Shown here: piece by piece, positions 24,901-37,241 of the stretch
Layout of the letters: every line of letters begins with the position of its first letter
Numbering within the stretch: position 1 is the first letter of the stretch
Source: Watersipora subatra
Lineage: Eukaryota > Bryozoa > Gymnolaemata > Cheilostomatida > Watersiporidae
Assembly: GCF_963576615.1 (NCBI RefSeq)
Contig: NC_088711.1
Span: forward strand, 11,216,869 to 11,280,868
Direction: 5' to 3'
DNA length: 64,000 bases
Translations under genes and position numbers: made by a program
Notes under the pieces: model-generated
Database searches by the model: none
The model's input: the letters and a program-made list of their open reading frames with translations, nothing else
What the model was told of the DNA's origin: nothing

Positions 24901-27851
24901 GACATCCATGTCTGAAAGGAGATATTTCATTCTGGAGTCTTTCATGGTTTCCCTAACGATATCATGTTAACATTTTCATGGTATTAACTGACCTGCACTC
25001 TATAGATGGCTAGCGATGGTGCTGCGAGTGCATAGTGCATTAACACTGCCTTTATTACTGTGAATTAAAAAGTTATCTCACCGCATGAACGAGTTTTAAG
25101 TGCATTGCTGGACGGCTAAGGGTATTGCCGATCCTATCATAGATCCTATCATACTGGTGTGTAGCTTTAGAGACGACCACAACTGTCATCTTTTGAAGGC
25201 CTGTAGTACCACGGAATTAACACAGCTTTATTTGCTATGGATGTGCAACTGAAAAAAATTATTTTTCTGAGCTAATTTGTCTAACCACAATTACAACATC
25301 TTGCAATTCTTTACGGTATTGTATACATAACTTATTTAAAACCCGCCATGCTTATTTATAGACTTTGCAAGATTTGATCCAATCTAATGCCTTGATAAAA
25401 CACGAACGAGCTTATCAGACTCTCACTCATTTAACGATAAAATCATTCATTCCTTTTCATTATACTTTTGCTCATTTCTGACATAATCCTCCTTGTCTTA
25501 CGGATATTGAGTGATATGTATAATTTAAAAAGCCGAATTCAGTTGAACACATGAAATTTGACATTGAGACCTGAACTTAGTCGCTAAAAGGCATCATATT
25601 CGAAAAACAGGCATTTAGCATTCCGACAAAAACTCTTGTCAATAGGGAGCTTTAGAGCCTTTCAAAAAGTAGCATTTTTACATCGTATTGAGGCTGTTTA
25701 GATGTATATGTACAGCCATCATGAGATGTGGAAGTCAACAGCACAGCATATTTTATGCAATCGAGGCTGAAAGTGTTCACGCAGTGGACAACTATTTTTT
25801 GTGCCATCAGTTTTTGCTCTACATGTAACTTGCTGTTTGAGCAGAAGAGGTTGGGCTAACAAGCAGTACAAGCAGAAGTCGGTGACAAGAGACGGAGGAT
25901 ATTACAATGTGTACACTGATGCAGTCGTTAAAACTAAAAAACTCAAAAGCAAAGGTATGTCAAGTTTTTGGCACAGTGAAACAGAGTTTCCTCCTCTCTT
26001 TGCATAATGGAAAAGGTAAGCAACTCCGAGTTTCACAGGTGAAGCTTGCAATAGTCTTTGCAAAAGATGGTTTATTTGGTTAGAAAAGCTTTCAATAGGC
26101 ACATATCATATTGAAATACATGCTAAAAGTTAGCATAAGCAATAAAGTTGCTTGGTTAGTCTCGTCCCGTGTTATTTCTATTGTGACAGAACTGGTTTTA
26201 ATTCTGGAGTTTAAAGATGGACATCAGGTCCATATCTCACATCCATTGACTTATACTGAAGTCATTTTACCAGACTTGCATCACTCCCTAGTTAGTCAGT
26301 TTTTATGTATTTGTCATCAAATTCCTTTTCATTTGTCATTCAAAGGACAACTTGATGAGCTATTTCTTTATTTTCAAACGACCTTCCTACCAATGATGGA
26401 TTATAAGTCCTCCTTTGTTCAACCCAAGATACATTTAGTCATAATCACAATGATGTTTCACAAAAATATCTTACGTTACGTCAGATTAAATTATTTGGTT
26501 ATTTCGGAGACCTATTTGTAACCTTTAATTATAATCTAGGTAGGCTAATTATTATTAAATTGGTGTCTATTGGGCAATAACTAAAAGTTATATTCTATCT
26601 AATTAATGGTTGCAATAGGAATGTGAACCCATTATAATAGTTATAGGCTATTGTTATGGCTGTGATTCTCATAATGTCATTATGCAGCAAGAACTGTCTT
26701 TTGCAGGTGTTCCTACCACCTTTTTGGCTGTAACCCGACCTTGGTCAAAGAACCACAGTAATCAGCCCAGAGATTTCATGCCACTTGTCATTGCTTCCAT
26801 ATTCTTCAATCCTCTTTTTGGACTCGCAGCGCTTGTCATTTCCTGTAAGCCAAGCCATTTTCTTAGTGTTCATCTTTGGTATTGGGAAAGATTGAATTAA
26901 TGTTAACGATTTCTATTGGTTTTTATATATGGCAACTAGTGATGTCATGTATCAAATGACCATGTGCGGGCAGTCCTATCCCAAGTTGTGTTGCCCATCT
27001 GCTCTGTTAGATATGTAGATTAGCTATCATCAACAGGTGTGACCCTGTCTACCACAGTTTTAAGTCCTTTAGTTTGCCACGTATAGTACAGTGATTTCAA
27101 TAAATCATCTGATATCTCTCTGTCACCTCATTTAACATGAAAAATGCGAATGAGGTTATTTTTGCATGGTTTTTGGTATTTGCTATAAAATTGTTGCCAG
27201 ATCGCGTGATGCTTTTTCAAGTTGGTTCATATTAGCTAGTGTGGCATTCAATCTGTTGCCAAGTGTTAACTGTATGAATGTGCCGAGGGCTAGATTTTAA
27301 CTTGTGATTTGGCGAGGTGGTATTCATATTAAAGACTCATTCAAAAGTTTGTTTCTGGCATGTTTTGTTCTTTTCAAAACTTTGTCTGCTAATTTGGCCA
27401 GTTTTCTGCTAATTTGGCCAGTTGACAGACAGATAAAAGCCACTTTATTCTTTCTGATATTGATGCTTTGTTATTGTATATTTCATTATTTATGCATTGG
27501 AAATTGATTTTAGTGTTCTTTTCTCATTCTGGGGATCGGCATTTTCTGATTTTGCAAAAATCAGCAGATTCTACACCAGTTCAAAATCATCCCTATCTGT
27601 AGAGGTTTTAAGAATGTGCAAATTTAATCCTTATATAAGACAGACAATCTATCATTATTTGACAATTGTCTGGTGTTGCTTCTTCAGGCATGACGATGCG
27701 TGCAGTGACTGAAGAAGACTGGGCGACAGCCGGCTTGTACGGGCGCGTCACTTTCTGGATGTCTATTACTGCCATCATTACTGGTATCATCTTCTTCATC
27801 GCTCTTATAGGAGCTGTTCATAATGACTTCGTTCCTCCCATGTTACATTAG
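18927..27851 (+). CDS. CD225/dispanin family two-pass membrane protein (PRRT/SynDIG-like)
   Basis: Eight coding exons: 18927-19084, 19545-19615, 20246-20354, 23324-23707, 24683-24772, 25845-25954, 26707-26844, 27688-27851. They sum to 1224 nt, 407 aa, with all phases consistent and GT/AG borders. Residues 1 to about 305 are a long disordered cytoplasmic region rich in Ser, Gln, Arg, Tyr and Pro, including a GYAPSQS repeat array. The C-terminal 100 residues hold the CD225 domain: PRDFMPLVIASIFFNPLFG followed by AALVISC as the first hydrophobic segment, a short loop with EEDWATAGLYGR, then VTFWMSITAIITGIIFF as the second. The spacing, the small residues and the YGR before the second helix match dispanins (IFITM, PRRT1/2, SynDIG, TMEM91 relatives), which insert in membranes and regulate fusion or receptor trafficking. 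The long Pro-rich N-terminus resembles PRRT/SynDIG types more than IFITM. The exact subfamily is not assignable here. The stop lies about 390 nt before a poly(A) signal. Confidence 0.86.
20896..20925 (-). mobile_element. Helitron-like 3' end fragment
   Basis: Minus strand reads TGCAACGCCGAACATTCAG then CTAG followed by T, the same terminus as the copies at 31648 and 60186. The hairpin is degraded. Only the end is recognisable. Confidence 0.4.
21121..21452. mobile_element. 332-bp MITE with TA duplication
   Basis: Ends AAGCCCGGTTCCCATAT and, opposite strand, AAGCCTGGTTTCCATAT, flanked by TA (21119-21120; 21453-21454). The inside is GC-rich compared with its surroundings (CCGGCGGTA motifs near both ends). 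No ORF. Superfamily unassigned. Confidence 0.72.
21597..22013. repeat. 12-bp-based satellite (GATTATAGTGAA)
   Basis: About 30 units of GATTATAGTGAA/GATTATAGTAAA with some 15-bp variants. It yields open frames on both strands (Ser-Lys-Asp-Tyr and Ile-Phe-Thr repeats) only because the unit lacks stops; they are not genes. It lies in the dispanin intron after 20354. Confidence 0.93.
23388..23646 (+). repeat. Coding minisatellite, 21-nt unit (GYAPSQS)
   Basis: Within the fourth coding exon of the dispanin gene about a dozen near-identical 21-nt units encode (S/G)GYAPSQ, with variants GYAASQS, GYAPPQG, GYTQSQG and GYAAQ. Unit count could vary between alleles without a frameshift, because the unit is a multiple of three. 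Tyr-spaced Gly/Ser/Gln repeats are typical of low-complexity, phase-separating segments. Confidence 0.9.
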
Positions 27852-28242
27852 TTTCCGTCTTGCTAAAGTAACCATTTCCATGTTATATACCCCCATTCAT
27901 CTTCAGTTCTACTATAGATTTCTACATTGTTAACTCGCATTTCATCATATGAACGCATTCCTACTATCATTTTTATACCTTATTATATTATTGTAAACCT
28001 GCAGCTACCCGTTTGACATTCCACGGAAATTATCATTGTCTTTAACAAGTCTCTCAACTTTAATGCATTCCTTTTGTATTTAGGGCCCATTTCAGCTCTG
28101 CTGAGCGGATAAATTGTTTGGTTGGGTCATTGAGCTAGTGTTGCAGAAGAAGTTGCTCTCAATAGTACTATGGCTGGGGATTTCCTTGCATCATTTTAAC
28201 CATATTTTTATATAATTGATTCGTTTTATCTTGATAGTTTAT

Positions 28243-28248
28243 AATAAA
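28243..28248 (+). terminator. Poly(A) signal AATAAA for the dispanin gene
   Basis: Canonical AATAAA about 390 nt after the stop codon at 27851, the first one seen downstream on this strand. Confidence 0.6.
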
Positions 28249-28309
28249 CAAGTAATCACAATTTGTATTGATTTTGGTTGGTAATTTATGTTGATTACAA
28301 CACATATAC

Positions 28310-28555
28310 CATGCGTACATATGGAGTTAACTTCTCTTAAACAAATGTTTAGGCTAATGACAAAGAGTTTTTTATAAACACTCACATTATTATTAAGAGA
28401 TTGTACTCAAATTTATATAAAAAGCATAAGGATCACACTCATAAAAACACTTTTCTCATGATATTAAGTTTGAAAGTTAGAATGGTAACTGTTGTTATAT
28501 GTTTAATTAAAATGAATTTTCTGTGCAAAGACTTTTTACCGGAGCAATGCCGGGC
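28310..28555 (+). mobile_element. Helitron-like repeat, copy A
   Basis: Highly similar, in opposite orientation, to 60183-60440: shared stretches include GGAGTTAACTTCTCTTAAAC, AAATGTTTAGGCTAATGACA and TTTACCGGAGCAATGCCGGG. Its terminal CTAG is not preserved. Confidence 0.7.
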
Positions 28556-29986
28556 ATCATCATACATCATACGTCAGCACCTATTGCAGCTAAATTATAT
28601 TTGTAACTCTGCTATATGTAATGTTATCCTGTATGGTTACAACAATCATGATGAAAGCAAGTCAACGGATATGGTGACATGAACAAAACTTTCATAGGAT
28701 TATTGGCTAAAAAATGTATAACGGCTACATAAAGACATCGGAGGGTCGTAGGCAGAACACAATGGCTCCATCATGCCATCTATAGCTGCACATTTAGGTG
28801 GCTTTTTCCTTCTTATTCACAACTACATGTATAATGAAGCTTGAATGAGAATTAAGGTAGCTGTCAGCATCATCATTGCCTGTCATCCGAGCAGACATCG
28901 AAGCTGGCAACGGCAGACACATTAATCATAAGGATATGTAATCCTTTTTTGTGTAGAGTTCTGCACCGTGAGGCCAGATTGCTAAAGGTTTGTGGTTAGA
29001 ACTTTATTCAACTATGTTCCTTCATTGGAGTATAAATGAAGTTGGCCTTAAAAGGCCATCCTGTGCATATTGGGGTCTCATTTTAATTACTTGATCTAGT
29101 TTCATAGCCGCATTACGTTTGATCTAGTACTTGCTCGCCATTAGGTATCATTTGAGCTTAAAGAAGAATAAATCAAGGGAGTAAAATAAAGAGAATAAAT
29201 CAGCTTTTGTCAAGATTAAGAGATTTTTTAAGATCATAAATCGGTGTCTATCTCATGCACTAGACTAAAGTACTTGAATATCATGTTTCATGTAGAAAAC
29301 ATGTATGGCGGTAGGGACAAGTGCAGCTGACATTGAAAGCTATGGTATGATATGGGTGTGCCACATGTCAGATGCTAATGCTTTATGCAAACTGCATTAA
29401 AAACTTACAGACTAATGCCTTCTATAATCCAGGATATAGAGGGATTCATACTAGCTGTCTTCCTATGCAGGTGACTGTCATTTGCAAATGTTGTCTCTTC
29501 AAAGCTCTAATATATAGCTTAGCCAGGTTACATTTTCCACAAATAATTTATTTTTAAAGATTATTTTAAAATCAAAAGTTTATACTTATACATGAACAAC
29601 AATTTGCTGTTCAATCAATGCACCACATAGCTAATACAGAAATAAAATTTTTACAAAAATTTCGCAAATAAAAACTATAATAATTGGACCATCAAGTCCT
29701 TATATACAATAATATATTTAGTTAAAATAAATGTTGGTTATATTGAGTGAATAGTTTTGGTAATTTGGAAATGGTAGTGAGATAAATATAGAAGGATAAT
29801 AGCAGTAATACTAACAATGGTAGTAAGATGAAGGAAGGCTAATGAGCTAGTTAGAGATTAGAAATAAAATTTTACACTCAGTACACATTTCATGTTTGAG
29901 TTGAGATTCAAAGTCCACATATATAACATATTTAGTATAAATGCAAAAAAAGTAAAATTATTAATAAAATATGTTTGCACTGCATG
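28556..29986. other. Intergenic spacer between dispanin and TAT genes
   Basis: AT-rich, convergent 3' ends of the two genes on either side. A weak GTAGTAAGATGA-type repeat at 29760-29840. No gene seen. Confidence 0.6.
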
Positions 29987-29992
29987 TTTATT
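29987..29992 (-). terminator. TAT: Poly(A) signal overlapping the TAT stop codon
   Basis: Minus strand AATAAA shares its first two bases with the TAA stop (29991-29993). No other good AATAAA was seen close downstream, so the 3' UTR could be very short. Confidence 0.45.
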
Positions 29993-32900
29993 ACTGTTCC
30001 TTCTGGTCAGTCATCAGGTAGATGCTGGATGAGATTCGGTTGAAGGACTTTGTTTTTGTTGGATATGTGATTGGGTTCCCATCTTGGTTAAGAGGAGTCG
30101 GCACCTCATGTAAGTAATGTCGATGACAAAACTGAGAGATCCTCTCACAAGACTCCTCAACTTTGTCTCTTGGAACGGATAGAACGATCCGGAAGTATCC
30201 GGGATAAGAGAAACACTAAAACAAATTGGATGAACAATGGACACACATAGTTTGTAAACATGTGTGTTTCTAAGTGTGACTAGCAAACGCTCTAGCTAGA
30301 GAGCGCCTTGATAAAATGCCTTAAAATAGGCTAATCTAATTGCAGATTTTGCATAGTGGTGTCTGCTGTGAGGAAAAATACCAGATCTATTTAATTTTGT
30401 GTATCTAATATTCTTTTTGGCATATTTTAATATACTTTATTTTAGAAATACTAATCGAAGGACCTGCTCTGGCTGTCCAGCAATAATGACTTATCAGGAT
30501 TTTTCGCGAGTGAAATGGAACTCAAGGCCGTGTTTACTTGCGAGTTGTAAACCACTTTATGAGCAATCATTTCCTAAATACTGTCATGAGATTATGGGCA
30601 TTGCCGTGTGAGAGGACAACTCACTGAAGCCGGCAGACAAAACACTGACTCCTCCATCATCAGTCGCTCCGTAAATGTAACATCTGACTCGAAATCAGGG
30701 AAGCACTCGACGTCGATCTTGACCATGAGGTACATAGCACCGGAAGGCTTAATAGGAGTGAGTCCAGGCATCTGACTCAACAGCTCACAGAACGTTTTAG
30801 CATTTTCCTAAAGAACACGTGTAAGACGATTATGCTGAGGCTCTATAGCCCAACTATAATACAACTCTGTTATTACAATAACAGCAGCCTTATTGATTGA
30901 ACCTATTGATTATCCCGTGAATACTTATTAATTCAGCACGCAGTTGAGAGGAAAGGCTTGTTAAGAACCTCTTAAGGGAGTCTGACCTCCTGCTACGTCA
31001 AGAGCTAAAAATATATTTGGCAGATACCCAAGGCTAATACTGAAGCAGTTGAGTCAGATGGACCGCACAGGCACAGAAAGCATAAATGCTGCGAGCTTAA
31101 TCCAGTTTGCTCTAGCTAATTAGACAACATTTTGCTCAAGGATTTTTATGCAATACATAATGTAATACACTCACTGTGCTTGGCTTTGACTTTTTAGATT
31201 ATAATGAAATGGCAGAAAGTTGTATACAACAGAATCTTATGGTAGATCTGGATTGAGTTTCAGTACGAATCTATATACATATTTCTCAAAGTATGTATGC
31301 GTGCCCCTCCAGCTATAGCTATTATTAGAATAGCTATAGCTGGCCGATGCTGACGCAAGGTAATAGAGTACCGGCATTAGAAGCCTAGCTGGTATTTACT
31401 TGCTTATGGAATTTTCCATTGGCAATGTGCCAGGCTAATAGCTTGAAAATTACAGTCGTTTGACAAAGTTTTAAACCCTTTATAGTTGTTTTTATTTTTT
31501 TCTAATTTATTTCAACTACACAAAACACTTCTCCCATGATATGTAGTTTAAAAGTTAGAATCGGAAATGTTGTTATATGTTAAATACAAATCAATTTTCT
31601 GTCCAAAGACTTTTTTATTACCCAGGCAACGCCGGGTAGCACAGCTAGTAGCTTTATATAATACTACTAGTACATTGTCCTACCTCTAGTAATCTGTTTG
31701 TATGATCAAATGTTGACTGAGGAGCGTTTTTAAGTATGACAGGAAGGGCTCCTTGTAGCAAAGAGCTGGGGCCTAGTGTCCTCTGCGTGAGAGCTATAAG
31801 ACTCTGTCTCGTCTCATGAGTTATCGCTCCCATTCTGTCATGGACGAGTACCCAGCCCAGTCTCCAGCCAGGCACAAGAAACCTCTTCGATATTGAACTG
31901 ACAGCAAAGACTGGAACAGTTTTCGAGACTTCAGCGAATGAGTTGTACCTGGCACCGTTGTAAACCTACAGAAACGCATACACAATGCTTACCGTTAATT
32001 ATCGAATGTAGGATTAAAGAATTGGAAAAAACGGAATCGTCAGTTAAAAAAAACTATTACATTAGACTGTTGATAAAACTCCTTACCACATGCTCATAGA
32101 CCTCATCAGCGACTATGGGAATTTTGTTAGCGTAGCAAATGTCTATGATATCCCTCATATGCTCTAGGGTGAAGTTGCCCCCACACGGGTTAGAAGGATT
32201 GTTGAAGATGACAGCAGCCGTTTTCTCATCGATGCTGTTGCTCAGGCTCTCCAGGTCCACACTCCACTCTGTCTCAGGCTGTTACAAATTATATATTATA
32301 AATTATATTATCAAGTTACTAATTAAATAAGCTCTGAATAAGTGAACCATCGACATGCAAAGCAAGAAAGTATGTAAAAAACATACAGAAAAGATTTCAA
32401 AAATGAAAAATATTTCTCGCCTAACACTATCATTCTAGATGCTTGACATAAACCTGGTGCAGATGGTTTGAAAAATAATAGGAAAAAAAACATTACCTGC
32501 AGTTCATAATATTTGGTCTCAACGCCGATGCTCTTAGCCAATGTCGTATAGAGAGGAAACCCAGGCCGGGGAATCAGAATGTTCTGTCCAGGATTGGCCA
32601 ACAGACTGATGACGATCTCTAGTGACTGAGAGCAACCACTTGTCAGGATAACATCCTGCAAAACACGGCGCAGAGTTTATATGAAGAATTTTCTGGTGCA
32701 TATATTTAATTCAATGAGGGCATCCTTTTGAATGTTAAATAATTATCCAGAAACTTAGCCTATTATTTTCCGAATTAGCCTGAGCGTCAAGCTTAACCTC
32801 GACTGAACCCACGGGAATAAACTATGGATTTGGCATGACTTAAAAACATATTAGTGCCCTGAGTCCTTTGAGAAGATGAAAGGTACATAAAGAGATACAT

Positions 32901-35642
32901 TCTTAAGCTATTACCATACCTGGGCTGTAACTGGTACGCCCATCGCTGAGGAGTAGTCCGCTACAGCCTGCCTCGCCTCTACTGAACCTGTAAAATGCGG
33001 TTAAGCGATAAACTAAACCCATGAAGAAACCAGTAGGTCATAATTAAATACATTTATTTATTCTGGTTAACCCATCAAACACAAAACAAAGGCTTGAAGA
33101 GTTCAGGATTCACACTAACTCACACACTAATAACAAATAAATTTCAGGAAATAGCAAAGAGTAATAGTAATCAGTAACGAGGTGAGTTGAAGGAGGTGTG
33201 ACAACTTGTCACTCTTTCACTTGTCTTCTTTGACTGACAGCCTACTCACAGGTACATAAAAGTGCTTCTGGCCAATTAAAACATCTTTTAGATAAGCCCA
33301 TCTACACATACTTGACAAAATATTAAAATAAATGACTATTTATTTGTTCCACATTTTTATTTTGCATTAATAAGATATAATACATAGAACAGAATATGCG
33401 AACCTGTTCTAATATGAAATGATTTCAAACTTATTATTTGAAAGCTTTGCTGACTTTCGAAATAATGTTATTAGAGGAGAGCCACAAGTATAATAGCCTA
33501 AAGTTCTTTAGTAAACTGTCGATCAAAAAGTTTGATTCAGTATCAAAGCTCCCGCAATTGGTGCTCGGCAAATGTTTATCAAGTGACTAAATAATATTTA
33601 CCAGCTATAGAAAAATTTTATGAAAACATCAGATATAACGTAACTGTGGGCAATGAAATTAAAAAAACAAAAACAAATTGCTTGCCTCTAAATGTTTTTA
33701 AAAATGTGTACCATTTGAATTTGTTATGCCTTCTTGAAATGTATTTGGCTGATGCAAAAACAGAATAGCATTGTAATAAAACCACAAAACCAAATCTCCT
33801 GAAAAGGAAGGGGGGGTCAGGGGATGTGCTCTGCCGATCAGTGAGACCAAGACTACACTCAAATACAATAGCTATTGTTGGCTGTGATGTTTAAACACAA
33901 AAGTGAAGTAAGCAATCCTCAAGGCATTGTCATTAAATGATGAATGTATTTATTAACAATAACAGAATAGAAGTTATTTATTTATACCATGGAAATGGCA
34001 TACCAATGGAAATGACCCCCCCCCCCATTATCTGAGTGGCTGTAGCAAATCTTTATTAACAGCCACTTTGACACTGCTTAGCTTTGTGAGGAAAACGGCT
34101 AGGCAACTGACAATGCATAACAGGTGCTAAAAATGAAACTCACCCATGGATGCTGGATAGCCATTAAACTTTCCACTCTTGGTGGCTTCTGCTACAGCAT
34201 TGATGCATTCGACTGAAGGATCCAGGTTGCCAAACACTGACGGATCACCTATAAAACAATAGAAGAATTAATCAAAGCGGGATGGCTGGCCGAGATCAAG
34301 ATGTCTGGACCTGTAAAGATACATACCAAGATGACGAGGGTAGCATGGTTTCGCTACCAATAAATCACATCATTTGACTCTACTCAGGGACAGTTCATCA
34401 GTGATTAGCAGGAAAGCAGTTACGTAACATTTAAGGCCATAGCTAGGCTATCCAATCAGCAAATCATGTGAGTTAGTAGCAGCAGGGTTTCGCTGCTGGA
34501 AGGTCAGCGTTGCTGTAAAAATCTATTGAACAAGAAAGGGAGCAATGGCGATACTACTAGGTATAATTAGCCTTACTATAGAAGTGCATAGGACATGCAG
34601 AGTGCAGCTTACGTGTTGGTATACGGTCTCGTTGAGGAACCACCAAATAAGGAGTCCGCTACGATTTTATCAATGAAGCTATCATTGTTTTGCTTGCCAT
34701 CAGCAAAACATTTCATCTTAGTACTAAAATACAAAGTTTGAAAACAAACCCACACGCAAACTAAAACTTGTTGCCACAGAACACGAACATTGTTAAAAAC
34801 AACAAAGAAGTTACAAGTGGAACAATCAATAAAACATAATATAATATATATAATATATTAATAATAACATATATATAATAATCATGAGTACTTGAATCAA
34901 TCATGTATAGCATTTAGAATGTATAACTAAAGAGATAATATCCTGAAACACAAGTAAAATATTTGCGAAAGGAATTAGGAAACAGATGTGGAAATAACAC
35001 AACACAGTCTAAAATAAGAATGCGTAATTTGAAGAAATAAATAAGCAAATTGGCAAACTCAGCTTACATCTATGATGAATTTGAAACAAAACCACAATGA
35101 CAAGCGGGTCATATGACAGTTACAATGTGGTGAGAAAGATGATGCAACACAATCATTTCATCAGCAGTTGGTAGATAAGTGTATTCAAAGGAAAGAGAGA
35201 GGGATACCAGTAAATATTCAAAACAAGCCAGTACTGCAACGCTATGAAAATTGAACAAGGGTGTATGTAGCAAAACATGATAAAGTATGTCAAAGCTACC
35301 AGGCGCTAGCAGAGGACATCTGTTTAGCCATCACAGGTTTTCTCACTTAGAAGATCATCAACAAGAATATTAGACTACAGAAAATTCTATTCGTAACTGA
35401 TAGGTTTCACTAGAAGTGCACTTATTTCTGTAAACAATATTGGAAGACACTAGTTTTGTTGTTTCCTTACCTATGGTGAGACGAATAAGTTCTTTCTCAG
35501 GATTTGGAGTAATTTTCATGCCATCTACAATCCTTCTGATCGGGTTCACCACATTGCTTGCCATTACACTCGGCTTGATCTTCCAGGCGGAGTCATCGAA
35601 TGATGCGCCATTCTCAACACCATTGTTATTGTTGCTGTTCAT
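29991..35642 (-). CDS. TAT: Tyrosine aminotransferase, complete
   Basis: Cytosolic PLP enzyme that transfers the amino group of tyrosine to 2-oxoglutarate, the first step of tyrosine breakdown. Eight coding exons on the minus strand: 35471-35642, 34144-34248, 32920-32987, 32497-32655, 32087-32278, 31684-31965, 30625-30807, 29991-30215. They total 1386 nt, 461 aa, all phases consistent; vertebrate TAT is about 454 aa. Landmarks: [20 protein letters not shown] near residue 20; [36 protein letters not shown] (Asn about 198); ADEVYE (Asp about 226, Tyr about 229); [16 protein letters not shown] with the Schiff-base Lys at about 259; [19 protein letters not shown]. The C-terminus runs about 38 residues past the family's usual end ([13 protein letters not shown]). 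The start is the only in-frame ATG after the upstream acceptor and gives an Asn-rich leader. Confidence 0.95.
31309..31343. repeat. Perfect palindrome, 15-bp arms
   Basis: CCAGCTATAGCTATT and its exact complement separated by ATTAG; in a TAT intron. Confidence 0.85.
31495..31648 (+). mobile_element. Helitron-like repeat, copy B (3' part)
   Basis: Shares with copies A and C the block around TTGTTATATG, TTTTCTGT(C/G)CAAAGAC and the terminal hairpin TACCCAGGCAACGCCGGGTA, followed 6 nt later by CTAG and a T. A hairpin close before CTAG|T is the hallmark of Helitron 3' ends. It lies in the TAT intron between 30807 and 31684. Confidence 0.6.
32988..34143. other. TAT intron 2
   Basis: No ORF. An 11-base C run (34016-34026) and a run of G at about 33810 bracket about 200 bp and could be remnants of inverted ends, but they are too simple to call. 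Confidence 0.5.
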
Positions 35643-35819
35643 TTTGGTTAAATGCTGAAATTTGTTCGAAGAAAATACATATTATATTGAAGATTTCTGT
35701 TTAATCCATTCCTTACACATGCGCGATAATACAATCCCGACATATTCACTGAGTCAACAATGTATATCGATTATTACAAGGGAATTGTATGCTAGTAGAA
35801 TAGCTGGACTTTCACTTAC

Positions 35820-35868
35820 CTTAAGGTTGCTAGGCTGTTATTGAATGAGCTGAATGCTTGCAGCAGAA
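35820..35868 (-). other. TAT: 5' UTR exon of the TAT gene
   Basis: The first coding exon is preceded by an acceptor (TTTCAG ending 12 nt before the ATG), so a noncoding exon must lie upstream. A donor AAG|GTAAGTG falls at 35820 and a TATA box lies about 30 nt beyond 35868, which sets the approximate 5' limit. The precise start is inferred. Confidence 0.55.
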
Positions 35869-35892
35869 TAGGCTAAAGCTAACCGCCAACAA

Positions 35893-35901
35893 CCATTTAT
35901 A
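35893..35901 (-). promoter_or_regulatory. TAT: TATA box of the TAT gene
   Basis: Minus strand reads TATAAATGG, at the expected 25-30 nt before the inferred start of the 5' UTR exon. A TATA promoter fits a regulated metabolic gene. Confidence 0.55.
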
Positions 35902-37241
35902 CTCCAGTCATATCGAAATGGCACCATTATGATTTGATTGGGTGAAACTAAGGTGTGCGCAGTTCCTGCGTTATGATTGGTGGGTGCTGCCCAGCCACGT
36001 CAACATAATCAATACCATTTGCTAACATGCAAATCATGTGTTTCATTGATATTCTATGTCAAAACAAAACAGACAGCTTTAAGGATAGTGCCAGAATATT
36101 CCTAGCCACATTGGACAAGGATTTTTAAACATCTAAGACATCTATAAACCTGGTAACAATGTTTGGGACGAGCGCCCTAGCTCTCCAACACGATGTATGG
36201 TTGAGTAACACTGTACCGGCTAAAATATTTGAAAGATGCAAGTGAATATGCTAATTGGTTGATTTAGTAAGAGAATCTCAAAAACAAAGTGTCTCATTAT
36301 TATTCAGTGAAAAAGCTCATCCATCGTCAAGTCATGATGTTACCAAAAATAGCCTCAATAAATTTTTCTAGCATTTGATTTCTGGCAAAGAAAACCATTG
36401 TGCAACATCTAGACTCGGTAAATCTGTGAAATACCATCTAGGGTGTGTTACAAACGAACCAACCAAATATGATCGCATCTGCGTATCGCTGATGAGCATG
36501 TAACCTTCAAAATCCAATAGCTACAATCAGCTCATGGAGTAGACAAATCCAGGTTCAAATATTTCCATACACCAACGCTGGAAAGATTCAGACTGGAGTT
36601 ATATTGGCACTTATCACGGGGTAACTAATCAAAATCCTTGTTCATACATATGCATTAGATACTTGACTAAGGGTGTGAGGTGGCTCCCTTATTTGTATTC
36701 AATATATCACGAAGTAATCTATAATGGCCATTTTAAATTATGACTTAACTGTAACAAATCTAATGTCGGTTTATGAAAAATGCAAATTTGCATAATATAT
36801 CTCTTGAAATCTTGAACACGCAAAACTCTTAAAGACAATCAGCAAAAATATTAAGAGCAACAATAAAAGATGTTAGGCTACTGTAAGAAAACTGCTAAAA
36901 CAATCTGCCAAAACTAAACAATAAACTAGACATGAATAAGGAATAGACAACTCTAAAGAACCTTGCCACAAAAATGGTACATACAGCAATGCCGAGGTGT
37001 AATACAGTGTGATAGATGTTCAAAAAACTACTTCAGCGATATACTCTATCTGTTTTTGCAAAGTATGCTTCTAAATGATTTCTTATACCCTGATCTGGCA
37101 AATATCCACAGATTTTCCGGTATCTTCGATACCAGCCAAATGACAGTATTAGTTTAAACATCTAAAGGCTATAGAAAGAATCAGTAAAGTAACCTCCAGA
37201 ACAAGAGTTTTCATTTGACGCGAGCACTAGCTGAACTAGAG
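35902..37241. other. Spacer between TAT promoter and TMEM70-like gene
   Basis: No gene or repeat recognised. It holds upstream regulatory DNA of TAT and the 3' UTR of the TMEM70-like gene. Confidence 0.5.

Noticed and set aside
26111-26521. 136-codon plus-strand open frame in a dispanin intron
   Set aside because: No family resemblance, no splice support, AT-rich hydrophobic composition; likely chance.
33806-34027. G/C-run-bounded segment as a transposon
   Set aside because: Ends are simple homopolymers with no convincing target duplication.
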